Below, one piece after another: positions 36,437-45,529 of a stretch of DNA of 64,000 bases. Both the position numbers and the translations under genes were made by a program. Source of the DNA: CATQHW01 sp965243545 (GTDB lineage Bacteria > Spirochaetota > Spirochaetia > SZUA-6 > Bin103); contig OZ251573.1 of assembly GCA_965243545.1 (NCBI GenBank), forward strand, positions 1,426,001 through 1,490,000, in the 5' to 3' direction. The stretch's first letter is position 1; each line of letters opens with the position of its first letter. Under the pieces are notes generated by a model. The model was not told where the DNA came from, did not search any database, and saw only the letters and a list, made by a program, of their open reading frames with translations.

Positions 36437-36463
36437 CGTATACTAACTGAGTTAGTCTGTCAA
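36437..36463 (-). promoter_or_regulatory. Early promoter of A with perfect operator palindrome
   Basis: On the minus strand TTGACA (36458-36463) and TATACG (36437-36442) are 15 bases apart. Between them lies a perfect dyad, ACTAAC-TGA-GTTAGT (36442-36456), so a dimeric repressor bound there would block RNA polymerase. The half-site ACTAAC is the same as that in the phage-end repeats (CGTACTAAC). Confidence 0.6.
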
Positions 36464-36491
36464 CCATCTTTGTGTTGCTACCCTGTCGTGC

Positions 36492-37145
36492 GTGTTGAGC
36501 ACGCGGCTGGCAGCCGCCCGGCGGCAGAAGGGGATAAGCCAGATGGACTTAGCCGTCCAGCTGGGCGACCGCTACAACCAGCAGATGGTCTCCCATGTGG
36601 AGACTGGCAGGTCGGCCCTGTTGCTTGCCGGGGCCGTGAAGGCCGCGCAGGCGCTCGACGTGTCGCTCGACTGGCTGGTCGGCCTTACTGACGATCCCAC
36701 GCCGGCCGATCAGCGAGGCGCAGATCGGTCACCCGATCTGGCGAACTACGTCGTGGTGCCCTGGGTGCGGGACGTGCGCGCCGCCGCCGGCGACCCGATA
36801 CCGGCGTTCGACGAGGCGACCGGGTTCGGCGTGGCGTTCCACCGCTCGGTCCTGCCCGGCTGGGCGCGCCCCGACCGGCTGATCTGCATCCGCGCCGCCG
36901 GCGACTCCATGGAGCCGGGCCTGCGCGACGGCGACCTGGTCGCCCTCGATCACTCCAAGACCGAACCGATCGACGGCCGCGTCTTCGTCGTCCGCACCGA
37001 GGACGGCTTGGTGGTCAAGCGGCTGCGCGGCCGCCCCGGCGCCTGGACCCTGACCAGCGACAACCGCCGCTACCGGCCGCGGCCGGTGCGCCCGGCCGAC
37101 CGCATCGTCGGCCGCGTCGCCTGGTCCGGCCCGCCGCGAGACTGA
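36492..37145 (+). CDS. LexA/CI-type phage repressor of element A (XRE-S24)
   Basis: A 217-residue repressor starting at GTG 36492. An N-terminal XRE HTH has ISQMDLAVQLGDRYNQQMVS then HVETGR (about residues 16-41). The C-terminal S24 autoprotease has the cleavage-site region VRAAAGDP (about residue 96), catalytic Ser in RAAGDSMEPGLRDGDL (about 138) and Lys in DGLVVKRL (about 176). RecA-stimulated self-cleavage would couple induction to DNA damage, unlike the c repressor of Mu. It is divergent from the HTH gene with a shared control region. A partial third copy lies at 48201-48572, and the B version is clearly different. Confidence 0.88.
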   Translation: MLSTRLAAARRQKGISQMDLAVQLGDRYNQQMVSHVETGRSALLLAGAVKAAQALDVSLDWLVGLTDDPTPADQRGADRSPDLANYVVVPWVRDVRAAAGDPIPAFDEATGFGVAFHRSVLPGWARPDRLICIRAAGDSMEPGLRDGDLVALDHSKTEPIDGRVFVVRTEDGLVVKRLRGRPGAWTLTSDNRRYRPRPVRPADRIVGRVAWSGPPRD

Positions 37146-37180
37146 GACGGTTCCGGGATGGACACGACGGGGAGGGAGAG

Positions 37181-37492
37181 ATGATGATGCGGGTGATGTT
37201 GACCGCCGACGCGCAGCAGCTGGACATCAGGTTCAAGTCGATTCAGTTCCGGCAGGTGCCCGAGGCGCGCATCGCCGGCGTCGGCCGCACGTTCGTGGGC
37301 TTCGTCGTCACGGACGTGACCCCGCAGGCTGACGCGGGCAGCAGGACCGCCCGGGAAGAGGAGCTGGTGGAGCTGGTGGTCGAAGTGCCGAACAGCGATG
37401 ACCTGAACGCCTGCCGTGAGCTGGCCGCGACGCGGTTGCACGCGCAGCTGCTCAAGCTCGCTTCGCGTCTGCATCCGGCCGGCGAGGTATAG
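37181..37492 (+). CDS. Conserved small protein downstream of repressor A
   Basis: A 103-residue protein, MMMRVMLTADAQQLDIRFKS at the start, after a strong GGGAGG site. It is predicted to be mixed alpha/beta with a helical end (NACRELAATRLHAQLLKLAS). A very similar gene follows the repressor in B (56149-56451) and a scrap of a third copy lies at 48076-48165. It is always transcribed with the repressor, so it is expressed in the lysogen. It could be an immunity or superinfection factor; no family was recognised. Confidence 0.7.
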   Translation: MMMRVMLTADAQQLDIRFKSIQFRQVPEARIAGVGRTFVGFVVTDVTPQADAGSRTAREEELVELVVEVPNSDDLNACRELAATRLHAQLLKLASRLHPAGEV

Positions 37493-37506
37493 GCAGGCAG
37501 GCGCAG

Positions 37507-37761
37507 TCAGTCGACGTCGTCGTGGAAGTCGTTCTCGACGATGGCTCGGTCCACGGGCTGATCCGACAGCACGGCGCCTCTCTCGTCGACTTCGTACCAT
37601 TCGCCCTCGCCGAACCCTGCGACGTGCCGGCCGTCGCTGAGAATGAATATCACGAGGTCCTCGGGGCCGTCGTAGTCGTCGGAGCTTTCGAGTTCGGCGT
37701 CGGAGATCGACCGGTCGACCGGCCGGCCCTGGAAGTCGGTCCCTACCGTATGGTCAGCCAT
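37507..37761 (-). CDS. Small acidic phage protein (element A)
   Basis: An 84-residue protein rich in Asp and Glu (MADHTVGTDFQGRPVDRSIS; end AIVENDFHDDVD). It begins inside the end of the F-like gene (19-base overlap). B has a similarly placed acidic gene (55817-56110). Acidic partners next to a protease-like head protein might act as inhibitor or scaffold; that is a guess from position. Confidence 0.6.
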   Translation of the reverse strand: MADHTVGTDFQGRPVDRSISDAELESSDDYDGPEDLVIFILSDGRHVAGFGEGEWYEVDERGAVLSDQPVDRAIVENDFHDDVD

Positions 37762-39221
37762 CCTGCTTTCTCGAACAGCTTATCCATAGCCGCCGCGATC
37801 GGCAAGAACTCCTCCATCGGCCACTGCGACAGCCTGATGCGCGGCGGCTGGTCGGCGGCCATGCGCTCGTCGAGTGACCGCCGCAGGGTGGCGTCCCCGC
37901 TCTTCCACGCGATGTACTGGACGTACGCGCGCGCGAACGCTTCCAACGGCCACGACAGACGATTCCACTCCCTGATGTCTTTCGGTCCCTTGGCGTCACG
38001 CCGGCCTCGCAGGATCGCGCGCCACGTCACAGTGCCGTAGATCACCTGGAGCAGCGCCTTCATCTCCGGCATCGTCGCCAAAGTCGACTGGTGGTCGTTT
38101 CCCGGCAAGCCGGCGATGTCCAGGTAGTGCCCGATCTCGTGGACGACCAGCATCTCGGGCCACGGATTGTCTCGTTCTCGCATCAAGATGCGAACGACCC
38201 TGCGACGCCCATCGCTTGTCCGTACATGCCGCGTGGCGGCGCGCGGGATGAGTTTTTCGTCTTGCTGCACCGGTCTCGGCTTCGGCAGGTTGCCGTCCCC
38301 ATGAACCAGTTCGATGGTGTCGATGGCGTGAACGACGCTGGCGCCGAGCTTGCCGGTGATCTGCACGTCCAGGCCGCTGGACACCTCGGCGCCGACCGGC
38401 ACGGTGTCGGTCGCCAGCGCGCCGAGTTTCCGCTCGAACACCTGGCCGAGCTGCTCGGCTCGGCCGCCCCCCGGATTCCGCTCGAAGCCGTGATCGATGC
38501 CCGTGAACCCGGTATGAACCTCGCCGGTCTTGTCGTTCCGATACTGCATGGGCCGTAGCGCCGGCTCCTCGGTCTGGACGCGCTTGCGCGCGGGGAGCCC
38601 GTCGCCCACGACCGGCCCCGGGACGCCCTGATCCACGTAGCGCTGATACTGCGCCTTGGTGACGAAGCGGGTGTAGCACTTGCAGCCCCAGCCGTTCATG
38701 GGGTTGGCGACCGTCCAGAACTCGGCGTCCTTGGGCAGCAGCAGTCCGTCCCAGGCCAGGTGCTGGTCGCGGTGGCGCTTGCTCGGCCCGACCCGGTAGA
38801 GGATGTACGGGTGACTGGTGGAGCGCTGGCCCCGCTCCCACACGCCGGCCTGGGCGGCTTGCCGCGTGTTGACGCGCCAGATCGTGTCGAGCCGGCGGGA
38901 GATGTAGAGGTTGGCCTTCTCGACCGCCTGCTTGTCGTTCGGATCGGGCGGCGGATGCCGGCCCCACCAGCCGCGCTTGGACAGCTCGGCGGCCAGTTCC
39001 TCCTTCCATCGCGCGGCCGGCGTGCCTTCCTCTTGCGCCTTGGCGATCGATGCCCGCACGTCGGCCAGCAGGTCGAGCTTCATCATGTTGGCGACGGTGA
39101 AGGCGTGCGCGTGCTCCTCGCGCCACACTTCGCGGTAGTCGAAGGCCGGGCGGACGCCCTTGCGGCGCAGGTAGTCGACCGCCTCCTTGGGCGGCGGCCC
39201 CGCCGGGTCGCGGTCAGCCAT
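37743..39221 (-). CDS. Mu F-like minor head protein fused to a zincin-like domain (A)
   Basis: A 492-residue protein. The N-terminal Mu F/SPP1 gp7 domain shows PPPKEAVDYLRRKGV, EEHAHAFTVA, TIWRVNTRQAAQAGVWERGQ and DAEFWTVANPMNGWGCKCYT, the family's classic CxC segment. Beyond about residue 330 a second domain contains MLVVHEIGHYLD (HEXXH, near residue 361), the zinc-binding motif of metalloproteases, with LPGNDHQS following, where an additional ligand could lie. B's homologue has the same motif although the sequences have diverged considerably. The F domain helps connect portal and capsid; the role of the protease-like part is unknown. Confidence 0.8.
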   Translation of the reverse strand: MADRDPAGPPPKEAVDYLRRKGVRPAFDYREVWREEHAHAFTVANMMKLDLLADVRASIAKAQEEGTPAARWKEELAAELSKRGWWGRHPPPDPNDKQAVEKANLYISRRLDTIWRVNTRQAAQAGVWERGQRSTSHPYILYRVGPSKRHRDQHLAWDGLLLPKDAEFWTVANPMNGWGCKCYTRFVTKAQYQRYVDQGVPGPVVGDGLPARKRVQTEEPALRPMQYRNDKTGEVHTGFTGIDHGFERNPGGGRAEQLGQVFERKLGALATDTVPVGAEVSSGLDVQITGKLGASVVHAIDTIELVHGDGNLPKPRPVQQDEKLIPRAATRHVRTSDGRRRVVRILMRERDNPWPEMLVVHEIGHYLDIAGLPGNDHQSTLATMPEMKALLQVIYGTVTWRAILRGRRDAKGPKDIREWNRLSWPLEAFARAYVQYIAWKSGDATLRRSLDERMAADQPPRIRLSQWPMEEFLPIAAAMDKLFEKAGWLTIR

Positions 39222-39224
39222 GCG

Positions 39225-40826
39225 TCAGGCGGTGCGGTCGTCGCGGTCGTCGAAGCGCAGGTCGCCCAAGCCGCGGGCGCGCAGCAGGTCGGCGGCCAGC
39301 CGCTCGACGAACCCCTGGCTGCCGACACTCCGCAGCAACTCCGGCAGCCGCTCTTGCGCTTCGTCGAGCGACTCCATCCCCTCCGCCCACGCCTGCACCG
39401 CGTCGTGCAGCGGGCGCGTGACCGGCTCCCACTCCTGCCCTTCGAGCAGCTCGTCCAGCTCATCCCGGACGCCGGCGCCGCGCTGCCCGTTGAGCGCCGC
39501 CGGCAGCGCCCGCATCAGCGCCGCCTGCAGCACCGCGTTGGGCGGCGCCGGCATCCCGGCGGCCGGCCGCTGCAGCACCACGTCGCCCTCCTCGGGCTCG
39601 GTCAGGCCGAGCTTGCCGTACAGCTCGCTCGCCTTCACCCGCATACCCCGGTCGATCAGCTTGACCGCGTTCTCCACCAGGCTGTCGACGTCCTCCGGCC
39701 GCGGCACCGGCAGCCGCAGCGCCGGATACCGCTCCTGCGGCCCCCAGTTGAGCATCACGTAGGGCCGCACCAAGTCCCGGTTCAGCGTCGCCTCCAACTG
39801 CGAGGCGTCCGCCTCCTTGATGTCCAGACGCACCTCTTCCTGCGCGTCCTGCGCGCCGAGCTTCCCCGGCGTCCCCTCCGTGGTCGCCGTCTGTCCCAGC
39901 ACCAGCTTGCTCACCTGGTCGTCCACCCACGTGACCAGCTGCTCGAAGTGTCCGGTCGACGATCCCGGCTTCACCGCATCGACCACGTCCACCACCATGC
40001 TCTCCGGCACGATCACCCCGATGTCGCGCCCCATGTTGGCGACCGCCCGCCGCAAGACGTTCTTGTCCTTCTTGGTCGCGTTCTTCGGGAACCGCCCGAT
40101 GCGCAGCGGATGCCCGTACACCTCCATGTAGGCCGCCCAACTGGCGACCGCCGACGCCTTGATCAGGTGCAGGTACGCCGCGCACGTCACCAGCCCCGCG
40201 CGGATCGGCAGCCCGCTCTTGAGGTGCGGCTCATGCACGATGAACTTGTACGGGCGCAGCGGCGTCAGCCCCGCCCCGTCCCGCAGCAGCAACCGCCGCC
40301 CGGTGCGCCGGTCGTACTCGAACCACCGCGGGTCGCGCCACTGGTAGGCGGCCGGCTTCCACGGCACGCCCGACACGTCCCACAGCACCTCGGTCACCGA
40401 GTACCCCTTGCCGAGCCCGTCCAGCGCCGAGGCGATCAGCTCCGGGAAGTGATCGCCGATCACGTCGCGGCGCACCGCCGCCGCCATCTGTTGCGACCGC
40501 TCGTCTTCGCCGGCCGGCTCCACCACCGGGTCCAGCCCGACGATCGCCAGCTTGCGCGTCGACAGCACGCTGCGGTAGTGCGCATCGTGCTCCTCGATCT
40601 CCTCGGCCAGCGTCATCAGGTCGGCAGTCGCGCCGGCCTTCGCCTCCCCGATCAGGTCGGCCAGCCGCGCCGGCCGCAGCGTGCGCACGATCTCGCTGGT
40701 GTTCCACGGCGAGCGGACGCTGAACACGTCCCCGCCGGCGATGTCTTCGGCAAGCTCCTCGGCCAGCTCAGTCTTCTCGGCCAGCTCAGGCTTCATCGTC
40801 CCAGTCTTCTTCGTCCCAGTCTTCAT
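39225..40826 (-). CDS. Mu gp29-like portal protein (DUF935), element A
   Basis: A 533-residue DUF935 portal. EIVRTLRPARLADLIGEAKA, then EEHDAHYRSVLSTRKLAIVG and GYSVTEVLWDVSGVPWKPAA are family landmarks. It overlaps the terminase by 41 bases. The first 450 or so residues are almost identical to B's copy, then from the sequence after GQEW (about 39430) they diverge abruptly, marking a recombination edge. It has one extra GTKKTGTM copy at the N-terminus compared with B. Portal rings sit at the capsid vertex and pass DNA. Confidence 0.88.
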   Translation of the reverse strand: MKTGTKKTGTMKPELAEKTELAEELAEDIAGGDVFSVRSPWNTSEIVRTLRPARLADLIGEAKAGATADLMTLAEEIEEHDAHYRSVLSTRKLAIVGLDPVVEPAGEDERSQQMAAAVRRDVIGDHFPELIASALDGLGKGYSVTEVLWDVSGVPWKPAAYQWRDPRWFEYDRRTGRRLLLRDGAGLTPLRPYKFIVHEPHLKSGLPIRAGLVTCAAYLHLIKASAVASWAAYMEVYGHPLRIGRFPKNATKKDKNVLRRAVANMGRDIGVIVPESMVVDVVDAVKPGSSTGHFEQLVTWVDDQVSKLVLGQTATTEGTPGKLGAQDAQEEVRLDIKEADASQLEATLNRDLVRPYVMLNWGPQERYPALRLPVPRPEDVDSLVENAVKLIDRGMRVKASELYGKLGLTEPEEGDVVLQRPAAGMPAPPNAVLQAALMRALPAALNGQRGAGVRDELDELLEGQEWEPVTRPLHDAVQAWAEGMESLDEAQERLPELLRSVGSQGFVERLAADLLRARGLGDLRFDDRDDRTA

Positions 40827-42173
40827 CGTCGATGCCCCTCCATCGGTCCTGCCCGGTGACGCCGGCGACCGCCTCGTACTCAGCCGGCTGATAGGCGTCG
40901 TCGTTGCGCTGCGCGTAGACCGCCAGCATCCCCGCGATCACCGAATCCCCGTGCCGCTTGCGCCCCGGCGCGCCGGTCCGCTCAGCGATCACCGGCACGC
41001 CCCGGTCGAGCACCACCACGCGGTGGTCGTCGAGGATGTCGGCGTCCTGCGGCAGCGCGAACCCTTCGTCTTCGAGCATCGCCCGGTACCGCGGCAGGTA
41101 CTCGGCGTAGGTCGCCCGGCTCGCCATCACTTCATGCACGTAGGCCGGCCCCCGGTCCTGCGCCACCAACTCCGCGAGCATCTGCCCGTTGCCCCGCGCG
41201 TCGATCGCCGCCCCCGCAAACCGGATCACTCCGTCGATCACGTGGTCGAGCACCTGTTTCTGCTGCTGGAACGGCACCCCCCGCATCTCCACCTGCACGA
41301 TCGAGCGCAGCCCCAGCGCGGCCGTCTCAGCCGCCGCGCACACCACCGACAGGTCGCCGGTGCGCCCCACGTCCTGGCCGATGAAGCACGACGGCGGCCG
41401 CTCGGCGCCGCCGTGGCCGCGGCGGTGCTCAGCCAGCGCCGGCTCCAGGTGCTCGGCGATCCACTCCTCGCAGGCGGCCCGCCGCTCGGCTTCCGGCAGG
41501 TAGGTGAACTCCGGCGCGCATTCGTAGCGAACCACCGGGATGGCGGCGTCCATCGCCCGCTCCACCATCGCCCGCGGGAAGTACTTGCTGCCGGCCCGCG
41601 ACGGGATGCAGTACAGCTCCTCGGCCGCCCCGTCCCCGTAGGTCTCCACCAAGTCAGCCAGCCACCGCCGCTCCCGGTCGGCCGTCCACGACTCCCCCTC
41701 CCCGGCGCGCTCCAGGATGCGCCGGTACAGCCCGTCCCCGACCGCCTCGTCGATGGTCGTCCGGTGCACGCTGAACGGCCGCTTGCCGGCCCGCGACTCC
41801 TTGATCAACTCGTTGAAGGCGCTCTCCTCCCCGTTGTGCGTCGACAGGATGCGCACGTCCCCGCCCCACATCAGCAGCGCCAGAGCCGCCTTGAGAATCT
41901 CGCCGATGTCCTCCACGAACGCCGCCTCGTCGATGATCACCCGCCCCTGCTTGCCGCGCAGCGTCGTCGCACGCGACGGCAGCCCGATGATCCGCTTCCC
42001 GGAGGCGAACACGATCCGGTAGGTGCGCACGTCGTCGTCCTCGTCGCGCAGCACCTCCTCCTCCACCGCGCCGGCCGCCAACTGCCAGATGCGCGCCCAC
42101 TCCGCGCACGTGTGGATGAACTCCCGCGAGATGTCGAGGTTGTAGGAGATGTAGTAGACGTCGATCCCGCCGG

Positions 42174-42187
42174 TGTTGGATCCCGCA
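42174..42187 (+). repeat. Left terminal inverted repeat of the transposon
   Basis: TGTTGGATCCCGCA, followed by the subterminal direct repeat ATTGATTCGTAGA (42187-42199 and 42221-42233). The second copy lies in a perfect palindrome GATTCGT-AG-ACGAATC (42224-42239), probably transposase-binding sites. The 42188-42399 stretch has no protein gene. Confidence 0.8.
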
Positions 42188-42399
42188 TTGATTCGTAGAA
42201 GAGGGGCGGGATTTGCTCAGATTGATTCGTAGACGAATCGTGTGGGACGGGGGGCGAATGCGGGACAGGGGCCGGTAGCCGGAGAGGCAGTGGAGTGCGG
42301 GCCGGGGGCTGCGCCGGTGCTTGAAGCCGGGTATCCTGGGAGGATCAACCCGTAAGGAGAAAAGGCCCGCGCGGGACGCCACCCGCCGGGCCGTGACCG

Positions 42400-43023
42400 G
42401 TGCAGCTTCGCTACCAAACGGGGCTCACCGGCGAGCAGTACGTTAGCACCAGGGCATGGCGCGACGCAAGGCTCGACCGGTGCCCGAATCATGAGTCCGG
42501 CAGTTGCTCGTTCGCCCGGCACGGGACCTACCGGCGCAAGTGGCCGCGCGGGGCGCTGATCGCGCGCTGGTACTGCCCGGAGAGCCAGACCACCTTCAGC
42601 CTGCTGCCCGACTGCCTGGCGGCGCAGCTGCCCGGAACGCTGGAGGAACTGGAAGAGGCGGTCACCCACGCCGAGCAGTCGCCGAGTCTGATGAAGGCGG
42701 TCGCCAAGGCGCGCACCGACTACGTGGGGCTGCCCGGCGCGATGCGCTGGCTGGACCGCCGCGTGAAGCTGGTGCGGGCGGCGCTGCGGGCGGTGATCCT
42801 CTCGCTGCCTGACGAGCTGGCCGGCTGCCGCCCCGAACTGAGCGCCTGCCGCAAACGGCTGGGGACCAAGGCGGTGTTGGTGAGGCTGCGGACGCTGGCC
42901 GCCTCGTCGTTGCCGTCGCTGCCGGCGCCGCTCGGATTGCGCCCCCGCCTCGACGGGGCTGGGAATCCCACTTTTGGCCGGCAACAGCAGATGGGGGATT
43001 CCGGCCGTCGGCGGCCTCCGTAG
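42400..43023 (+). CDS. Zinc-ribbon protein of the transposon (DUF6431-like)
   Basis: A 207-residue protein from GTG 42400. RCPNHESGSCSFARHGTYRR followed by RWYCPESQTTFSLLPDC is the zinc-ribbon/HGxY-R pattern of accessory proteins found in front of DDE integrases. A helical second half includes MRWLDRRVKLVRAALRAVIL. It may bind transposon ends or target DNA. It overlaps the extended transposase frame slightly; the true transposase start at 43074 lies beyond it. Confidence 0.65.
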   Translation: MQLRYQTGLTGEQYVSTRAWRDARLDRCPNHESGSCSFARHGTYRRKWPRGALIARWYCPESQTTFSLLPDCLAAQLPGTLEELEEAVTHAEQSPSLMKAVAKARTDYVGLPGAMRWLDRRVKLVRAALRAVILSLPDELAGCRPELSACRKRLGTKAVLVRLRTLAASSLPSLPAPLGLRPRLDGAGNPTFGRQQQMGDSGRRRPP

Positions 43024-43073
43024 TGTGTCGTCATCACCGGGTCGACGGACCCGAACAGCAAGGATCGACCGAC

Positions 43074-44417
43074 ATGAATGACGACGAAGAAGCTCAGCGC
43101 CGCGAGGTGGCGCTGTTCCGCTACCGCTTGATCGCCGACCTGGCCCACCAGCCGCCCGGCGCGGTCGGGATCGGCGAGCAGTTGCGCGCGAAGGCCGCGC
43201 AGACCTACGACATTCCCGGCACGCTGCGCACCAGCGTGGCCGCCGAGACGCTGCGCGACTGGCTGCACGCCTATCGCTGCGGCGGCTTCGATGCGCTGTA
43301 CCCCAAGCCGCGGGCTGACCGAGGCCAGCCGCGGCGGCTGCCGCCGCAGGCGGCCGAGTTGCTGATAGCGCTCAAGACCGAGCACCCATCCTGGTCGGTG
43401 CGGCAGGTCATCAAGGAGGCGGCCAACGGCGGCCAACTCCCCGACGGCGTGCGCTTGGCGCGCTCCACCGTGCACCGGCTGCTGCGCGCCGAGGGGCTGA
43501 TGAGCAGGCCGCAAGCCGCCGCCGACGGCGTCGACCGCCGCCGCTTCAGCTTCCGCTACCCCGGCCAGTTGTGGATGAGCGACGTCATGCACGGCCCGGC
43601 AGTCGCCGACGGCGGGCGCCGCCGCAAGACCTACCTCATCGCCTTCCTTGACGACGCCACCCGCCTGTGTCCGTTCGCCGCCTTCGCCCACGCCGAGAAC
43701 ACCGCCGCCTTCCTGCCGGTCTTCAAGCAGGCGCTCATCCGCCGCGGCGTGCCGCAACGGCTGTACGTCGACAACGGCGCCAACTATCGCTCCCAGCAAC
43801 TGGCGCTGGTCTGCGCCAAGCTGCGCATCGCGCTGATCCACGCCCGCCCCTATCAGCCGCAGGGCAAGGGCAAGATCGAACGCTTCTTCCGCACCGTGCG
43901 CGACCAGTTGCTCGCCTTCCTCACCCCCGACGACGGCGCCAGCCTCGACGCGCTCAACGGCCGCCTGGGCGCCTACCTGGAAGGCGAATATCACCGCGCC
44001 CCCCACAGCGGCCTGCGCGGCAGCACCCCGCATGAGCAGTGGGCGTTGAACACCGAGGAGGTGCGCTGCGTCGATGCGTGCTGCGACCTGGACGACCTGT
44101 TCCTGTTCGAGGCCAGGCGCCGCGTCATGAACGACCGCATCATCAGCCTCCACGGCCGCGTCTACGAAGTCGATCCGCTGCTGGTCGGCCGCACCGTCAC
44201 CGTGCGCTACGACCCGGACGCGCCGCCGAGCCGCCCCCTGCTGATCCGCCACGACGGCGCCGATGCCGGTCAGGCCACCCTGCTGGACGCCTACGCCAAC
44301 GCCTCCGTCAAGCGCAACCGGCCCTCCCGCCATCTGGAATCTGAGGCCCCAGCGCCCCAGCCGCCCCCCTCGCCGCTGGCCCTGCGCCACCTGCACCGCC
44401 GCCAGGAGACCGACTGA
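43074..44417 (+). CDS. DDE transposase/integrase (rve fold) of the transposon
   Basis: A 447-residue transposase. ATG 43074 has AAGGA 8-9 bases upstream. The N-terminal HTH region has LRTSVAAETLRDWLHAYRCG. The RNase-H-like core gives D170 (LWMSDVMHGP), D233 (LYVDNGANY) and E269 (GKGKIERFFRT), a DDx35E triad. A C-terminal beta-barrel with ISLHGRVYEVDPLLVGRTV matches the Mu/Tn552/IS481 type. The stop overlaps the ATPase start as ATGA. It performs strand cutting and joining. Confidence 0.9.
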   Translation: MNDDEEAQRREVALFRYRLIADLAHQPPGAVGIGEQLRAKAAQTYDIPGTLRTSVAAETLRDWLHAYRCGGFDALYPKPRADRGQPRRLPPQAAELLIALKTEHPSWSVRQVIKEAANGGQLPDGVRLARSTVHRLLRAEGLMSRPQAAADGVDRRRFSFRYPGQLWMSDVMHGPAVADGGRRRKTYLIAFLDDATRLCPFAAFAHAENTAAFLPVFKQALIRRGVPQRLYVDNGANYRSQQLALVCAKLRIALIHARPYQPQGKGKIERFFRTVRDQLLAFLTPDDGASLDALNGRLGAYLEGEYHRAPHSGLRGSTPHEQWALNTEEVRCVDACCDLDDLFLFEARRRVMNDRIISLHGRVYEVDPLLVGRTVTVRYDPDAPPSRPLLIRHDGADAGQATLLDAYANASVKRNRPSRHLESEAPAPQPPPSPLALRHLHRRQETD

Positions 44418-45217
44418 TGTATCTGCGACACTTCGCCTTCTCCCGCCTGCCGTTCGCCGACGCCATCGAAGCCGACCTGCTGTTCGCGTCCGCCGCACGC
44501 CAGGAAGCCGAAGCACGCCTGCAGCATCTGCTCCAACTGCGCGGCATCGGACTGCTCACCGGTGAGCCCGGCGGCGGCAAGACCACCGTCTGCCGCGCGG
44601 TGACCGCCGTCCTGCATCCCGGCGCTTACCGCGTGCTCTACGTCTCGCTGACCACCGGCAACGTCATGGACATGTACAAGTCGATCGCCTGGGAACTCGG
44701 TCTGCCGGCCGAACGCTCCCGCGCCGCCGCCTACCGCTCCATCCGCGCCGAGATCACCCGCCAGGTCCGGGAAGCCAACCGGATGCCGGTCCTCATCATC
44801 GACGATGCGCAGTTCCTGCGCACCGACGTGCTCGACGACCTGCGCCTGTTGACCAACTACTCCATGGACTCCGAACACCGCCTGTGCCTGCTGCTGGTCG
44901 GCCTCACCGAGTTGCGCCGCAGGCTGTCCATGACCGTCCACGAATCGCTTGCCCAGCGCATGGTCGTGCGCCATCACTTGGGCGGCCTGCAGCGCGAGGA
45001 ACTCGACGGCTACCTCGCGCACCGCCTGCATCTGGCCGGCTGCGAGTTGCCGCTGTTCGAGCCGGCCGCCGCAGAGGCGCTGTTTCAGACCTCCCGCGGG
45101 CTGCCTCGGCAGATCAACCGCATCGCCCACTACGCCTTGTCGGCCACCGCGCTCGACGATGCGCGCACGGTCACCGCCGAGCATCTGCAGACGGCCGTCG
45201 AAGAACTGCGCCTCTGA
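44417..45217 (+). CDS. ExeA/TniB-like AAA+ transposition ATPase
   Basis: A 266-residue AAA+ protein starting MYLRHFAFSRLPFADAIEAD. Walker A is GEPGGGKTT (about residues 49-57), Walker B is VLIIDDAQFL (about 126-135), and a sensor-like LLLVGLTELRRRL follows. In two-component transposons this ATPase chooses or activates the target site and prevents self-insertion. It is translationally coupled to the transposase. It ends 126 bases before the right terminal repeat. It is unlike IstB in its P-loop neighbourhood, so IS21 was rejected. Confidence 0.85.
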   Translation: MYLRHFAFSRLPFADAIEADLLFASAARQEAEARLQHLLQLRGIGLLTGEPGGGKTTVCRAVTAVLHPGAYRVLYVSLTTGNVMDMYKSIAWELGLPAERSRAAAYRSIRAEITRQVREANRMPVLIIDDAQFLRTDVLDDLRLLTNYSMDSEHRLCLLLVGLTELRRRLSMTVHESLAQRMVVRHHLGGLQREELDGYLAHRLHLAGCELPLFEPAAAEALFQTSRGLPRQINRIAHYALSATALDDARTVTAEHLQTAVEELRL

Positions 45218-45342
45218 TGCCGACGCCGCCGACCGCCATGGCTACCGAAGCGCTGTCCCGCAGTCTTTCGCCTGACGGGAGAATCCGGGACATCCCGAGA
45301 CTTCTCCAGACGATTTATTCCGGGATTCCATCGGCGAGATTA

Positions 45343-45356
45343 TGTGGGATCTAACA
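45343..45356 (-). repeat. Right terminal inverted repeat of the transposon
   Basis: TGTGGGATCTAACA reads TGTTAGATCCCACA on the minus strand and pairs with the left end at 12 of 14 positions. It is followed by the second GCCGG target copy (45357-45361). Confidence 0.8.
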
Positions 45357-45529
45357 GCCGGTCTGCGCCGCCGACAGCACCGCATCGGCCGCCTCCACCC
45401 AGGTCGCCCCGATCCGCCGCGACTTCTCGTACACCTTCACCTGCGCCTGGTCGGCGAGCCAGCGCCGCTGGTACGGCAGCAGCGAATCCGCGATCACCTT
45501 GGTCACCCCGGCGCCGGCGCCGCCGGCGG

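Larger units (their letters stand above)
42174..45356 (+). mobile_element. Compact three-gene transposon (Tn7/Tn5053-like class) in terminase A
   Basis: A 3,183-bp element flanked by 5-bp direct repeats GCCGG (42169-42173 and 45357-45361). Ends are imperfect inverted repeats, TGTTGGATCCCGCA and TGTGGGATCTAACA, matching at 12 of 14 positions; they carry TGT...ACA tips. It encodes a zinc-ribbon protein, a DDE transposase and an ExeA/TniB-like ATPase in one direction. The uninterrupted target is seen in element B at 51341-51345, proving the insertion. Terminal TGT, 5-bp duplication and transposase-plus-ATPase gene order fit the Tn7/Tn5053/Mu superfamily; it carries no cargo. Confidence 0.92.

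Noticed and set aside
42188..42399. Small CRISPR-like array in the repeated ATTGATTCGTAGA
   Set aside because: Only two copies, no spacer regularity, no cas genes; it lies in a transposon end and fits transposase-binding sites.
42174..45356. IS21-type element (istA/istB)
   Set aside because: The ATPase is ExeA/TniB-like, there is a zinc-ribbon gene, and target duplication is 5 bp with TGT...ACA tips.
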